NCBI GenBank assembly: GCA_020849615.1
Contig: JADLFW010000004.1
Location: 186,001-250,000, forward strand
DNA: 64,000 nucleotides
Direction of reading: 5' to 3'
DNA from: Phycisphaerales bacterium
GTDB taxonomy: Bacteria; Planctomycetota; Phycisphaerae; Phycisphaerales; UBA1924
In this document: positions 60,715-64,000 of the stretch, piece by piece
Layout of the letters: each line of letters begins with the position of its first letter
Numbering within the stretch: position 1 is the stretch's first letter
Position numbers and translations under genes: made by a program
Notes under the pieces: generated by a model
Databases searched by the model: none
Seen by the model: the letters and a program-made list of their open reading frames with translations, nothing else
What the model was told of the DNA's origin: nothing

Positions 60715-62232
60715 ATGCCCCACGCTCCGACGATCCCTTCCAGCGCCGCGTTCATCATCAGCCTCGCCACCCTCGCCGCCGCCGCGCCCGGGCAGGTCAT
60801 CCGCGATCACCGCGCGGTTGGCTACGCGACAGGGAACGAGTACGCCTACGACATCACCCGGGCCCGCGATGGCGGGTTCCTGACCGCGGGCTACACCGAT
60901 CCCGAGACCCTTGTCTTCGGCGACATGTACCTCGTCCGGTACGACGCGGCCGGGGCCCACCTGTGGTCCCGCGTTATCGACTCCGTGTCGCAGGATCGCG
61001 AAATCGCCTACTCCGTTCGCCAGGTCCGGGACGGCGGCTACCTGGTGGGGGGCGAGACCGACAGCATCTCCGCACGCCTCGGCGCTGCCCTGCTCCGGTT
61101 CGACCCCGCGGGCACGTTGCTGTGGAGCCGCGTCTACCTCGGCACGCCGTTCGAGGACTCCTTTGCGGGGGTCACCGCCGAAGAGCTGTCCGACGGCTCG
61201 CTGGCCGCGATCGCCCGCCTGCGTCTTTCCACGCTGGGTGTGCCCACCCTGTCGGGCATCCTGATCCGGACAGCGGCGTCCGGGGCCCCGATGTTCACCA
61301 ACCGTTACCGCCTGGCGGGAGGAGCGCCCGAGCACGATGTCAGCTTCACCGACTTTGCGCTCCTGTCCGATGGCTTCATGGTCGCGGGCTGGATCAAGCC
61401 CGCCGTCGTCGCCGACCGCGAGGCCCTCCTGGTGCGGCTCCGGTTCGACGGCGCCGTGGTCTGGGCCCGGTCGTTCCGTCTGCCCGGCACCGACCTCTCG
61501 GCCGACTCGGTGGTGGTGGCGGGCGGCGAGGCGGTGTTCGCGGGCCGGCAAGGCGGGCCGAACGCCATCGTCGGCAGGGTCTCCATCGGCGGGGGCGCCC
61601 TGTCGTGGATGCGCTCCGTGACGGGCTTTCACCCCGGCGTGACCGCGGCCGATGTGGACGGCGCGGGCGATTTCGTCTTCGCCGGGACGCGCATCTCCGG
61701 CGTCGATGGCGCGCTGGTGAAGTTCAGCCCGGCCGGCGCGTTCATCCGCGGCGAGATCTACATGAACGGCGACACGCTCACCGAGAGCGAGAGCGTCATC
61801 GCGCTGCCCTGCGATGCCGGGTACGCCGTGGCGGGCCTGACCACCATGACGCCGGATGTCGGCTTCTGGGATGTGCACATGGCCCGCACCGACATGGACG
61901 GGCGGACTGGTTGCCGGGAGGCGCAGTACATCCCCGCGGTCGCTCCGCTGACGGTGCTGGCGACAGACCGCCCGATGCAGGTGATCACCGACAGCGCCAC
62001 CTCCACCTACGCGGTGCGCGTGACGCCGCCCGCCTCGTCGATCGTGACCTGGTGCTCTTCCACGCTCTGCATCGGGGACATCAACAAGGATGGGCTCGTC
62101 GACTTTGCCGACTACCTGGAGTTCCTGAACCTCTACGACGCGGGCAGCCTGTGCGCCGACCTGAACGGCGACGGCTTCGTGGACTTCGCCGATTACCTCG
62201 AGTTCCTCAACCACTACGACGGGGGCTGCTGA
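60715..62232 (+). CDS. Secreted propeller-like repeat protein with GC-type dockerin module, paralogue 2
   Basis: A 505-residue paralogue of the preceding protein, aligned over its full length: signal peptide (cleaved near AAAPGQ), repeats with DGGFLTAGYTD, YLVRYDAAGAHLWSR, DGGYLVGGETDS and DGFMVAGW, GRTGCRE, then the tag from base 62068 ending YDGGC with the same extra middle Cys. The first EF-hand reads DINKDG. AAAGGAG about seven bases before the ATG supports the start. The conserved pairing of repeats suggests ligand binding or a structural role; no catalytic residues are apparent. Confidence 0.8.
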   Translation: MPHAPTIPSSAAFIISLATLAAAAPGQVIRDHRAVGYATGNEYAYDITRARDGGFLTAGYTDPETLVFGDMYLVRYDAAGAHLWSRVIDSVSQDREIAYSVRQVRDGGYLVGGETDSISARLGAALLRFDPAGTLLWSRVYLGTPFEDSFAGVTAEELSDGSLAAIARLRLSTLGVPTLSGILIRTAASGAPMFTNRYRLAGGAPEHDVSFTDFALLSDGFMVAGWIKPAVVADREALLVRLRFDGAVVWARSFRLPGTDLSADSVVVAGGEAVFAGRQGGPNAIVGRVSIGGGALSWMRSVTGFHPGVTAADVDGAGDFVFAGTRISGVDGALVKFSPAGAFIRGEIYMNGDTLTESESVIALPCDAGYAVAGLTTMTPDVGFWDVHMARTDMDGRTGCREAQYIPAVAPLTVLATDRPMQVITDSATSTYAVRVTPPASSIVTWCSSTLCIGDINKDGLVDFADYLEFLNLYDAGSLCADLNGDGFVDFADYLEFLNHYDGGC

Positions 62233-62250
62233 GCTGAAGCAGCGCCGTGA

Positions 62251-62287
62251 AAACGAAAAAGGCCCCGCTCCTGCGAGCGGGGCCTTT
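62251..62287. terminator. Bidirectional intrinsic terminator
   Basis: A perfect 10-bp stem GGCCCCGCTC/GAGCGGGGCC with loop CTGC. On the minus strand it is followed by TTTTTCGTTTTC, so it ends the pyruvate phosphate dikinase transcript well; on the plus strand only three T residues follow. Confidence 0.85.
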
Positions 62288-62324
62288 GCCTGTCACTTCG
62301 TTGCTCCGATGCCGGGTCGCCTTG

Positions 62325-64000
<1,676 letters not shown>

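Noticed and set aside
39924..62232. Cellulosome with cohesin scaffold
   Set aside because: The dockerin-like tags suggest it, but no cohesin-like or glycoside hydrolase domain is visible, and the terminal Cys pattern differs from clostridial dockerins.

Overview
The window looks like part of a planctomycete chromosome, most likely class Phycisphaerae. GC content is very high. Secreted proteins carry three surface or sorting signatures familiar from this phylum: a PEP-CTERM tail (6618-8144), an N-terminal LEPR-XLL motif (20984-24259), and a C-terminal double dockerin/EF-hand module ending in Gly-Cys, found on eight proteins. An Omp85/BamA protein indicates a diderm envelope. Several Ser/Thr kinases with TPR tails sit beside an ECF-type sigma factor, as is common in planctomycetes. 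The assignment rests on these features, not on a database search.

The first 40 kb is mostly housekeeping: a cut-off glycosyltransferase and an O-antigen-ligase-like protein; an EEP-family hydrolase; SpoVR; a PhoX-like PEP-CTERM protein; folC; leuS, preceded by a possible attenuator; a compact uvrC; gatCA; a CPBP protease paired with a DUF2238-like protein; a large FG-GAP protein; transketolase; then dnaN, bamA and dnaA. The non-coding DNA after dnaA, running into the 3' end of mutM, contains DnaA-box-like sites and is a candidate oriC. A dipeptidyl-peptidase-IV-like lipoprotein and three secreted helical proteins with strong ribosome binding sites follow.

From 39.8 to 62.2 kb lies the most distinctive region: eight secreted proteins, each with its own start, ending in the same 54-residue module that begins and ends with Cys. 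Their N-terminal parts are: an FG-GAP propeller with an SGNH hydrolase inserted in it; a matrixin-type metalloprotease; a lysyl-oxidase-like protein; three tandem paralogues with a C39/papain-like Cys-His-Asp domain; and two paralogous propeller-like proteins. In the middle, on the opposite strand, is a translationally coupled operon of an ECF sigma factor and two receptor-like Ser/Thr kinases. Most of the tagged genes are followed by an intrinsic terminator. I infer a cell-surface or extracellular-matrix locus that shares one retention tag and may be controlled by the embedded sigma/kinase operon. The window ends in the C-terminal part of pyruvate phosphate dikinase.

Three kinds of dispersed non-coding repeat are visible: long CACAGAG-type inverted repeats (three copies), an exact 31-bp GC-rich palindromic repeat (two copies), and a GCCATTT-type tandem array before gatC. 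I saw no rRNA, tRNA, CRISPR array or transposase.
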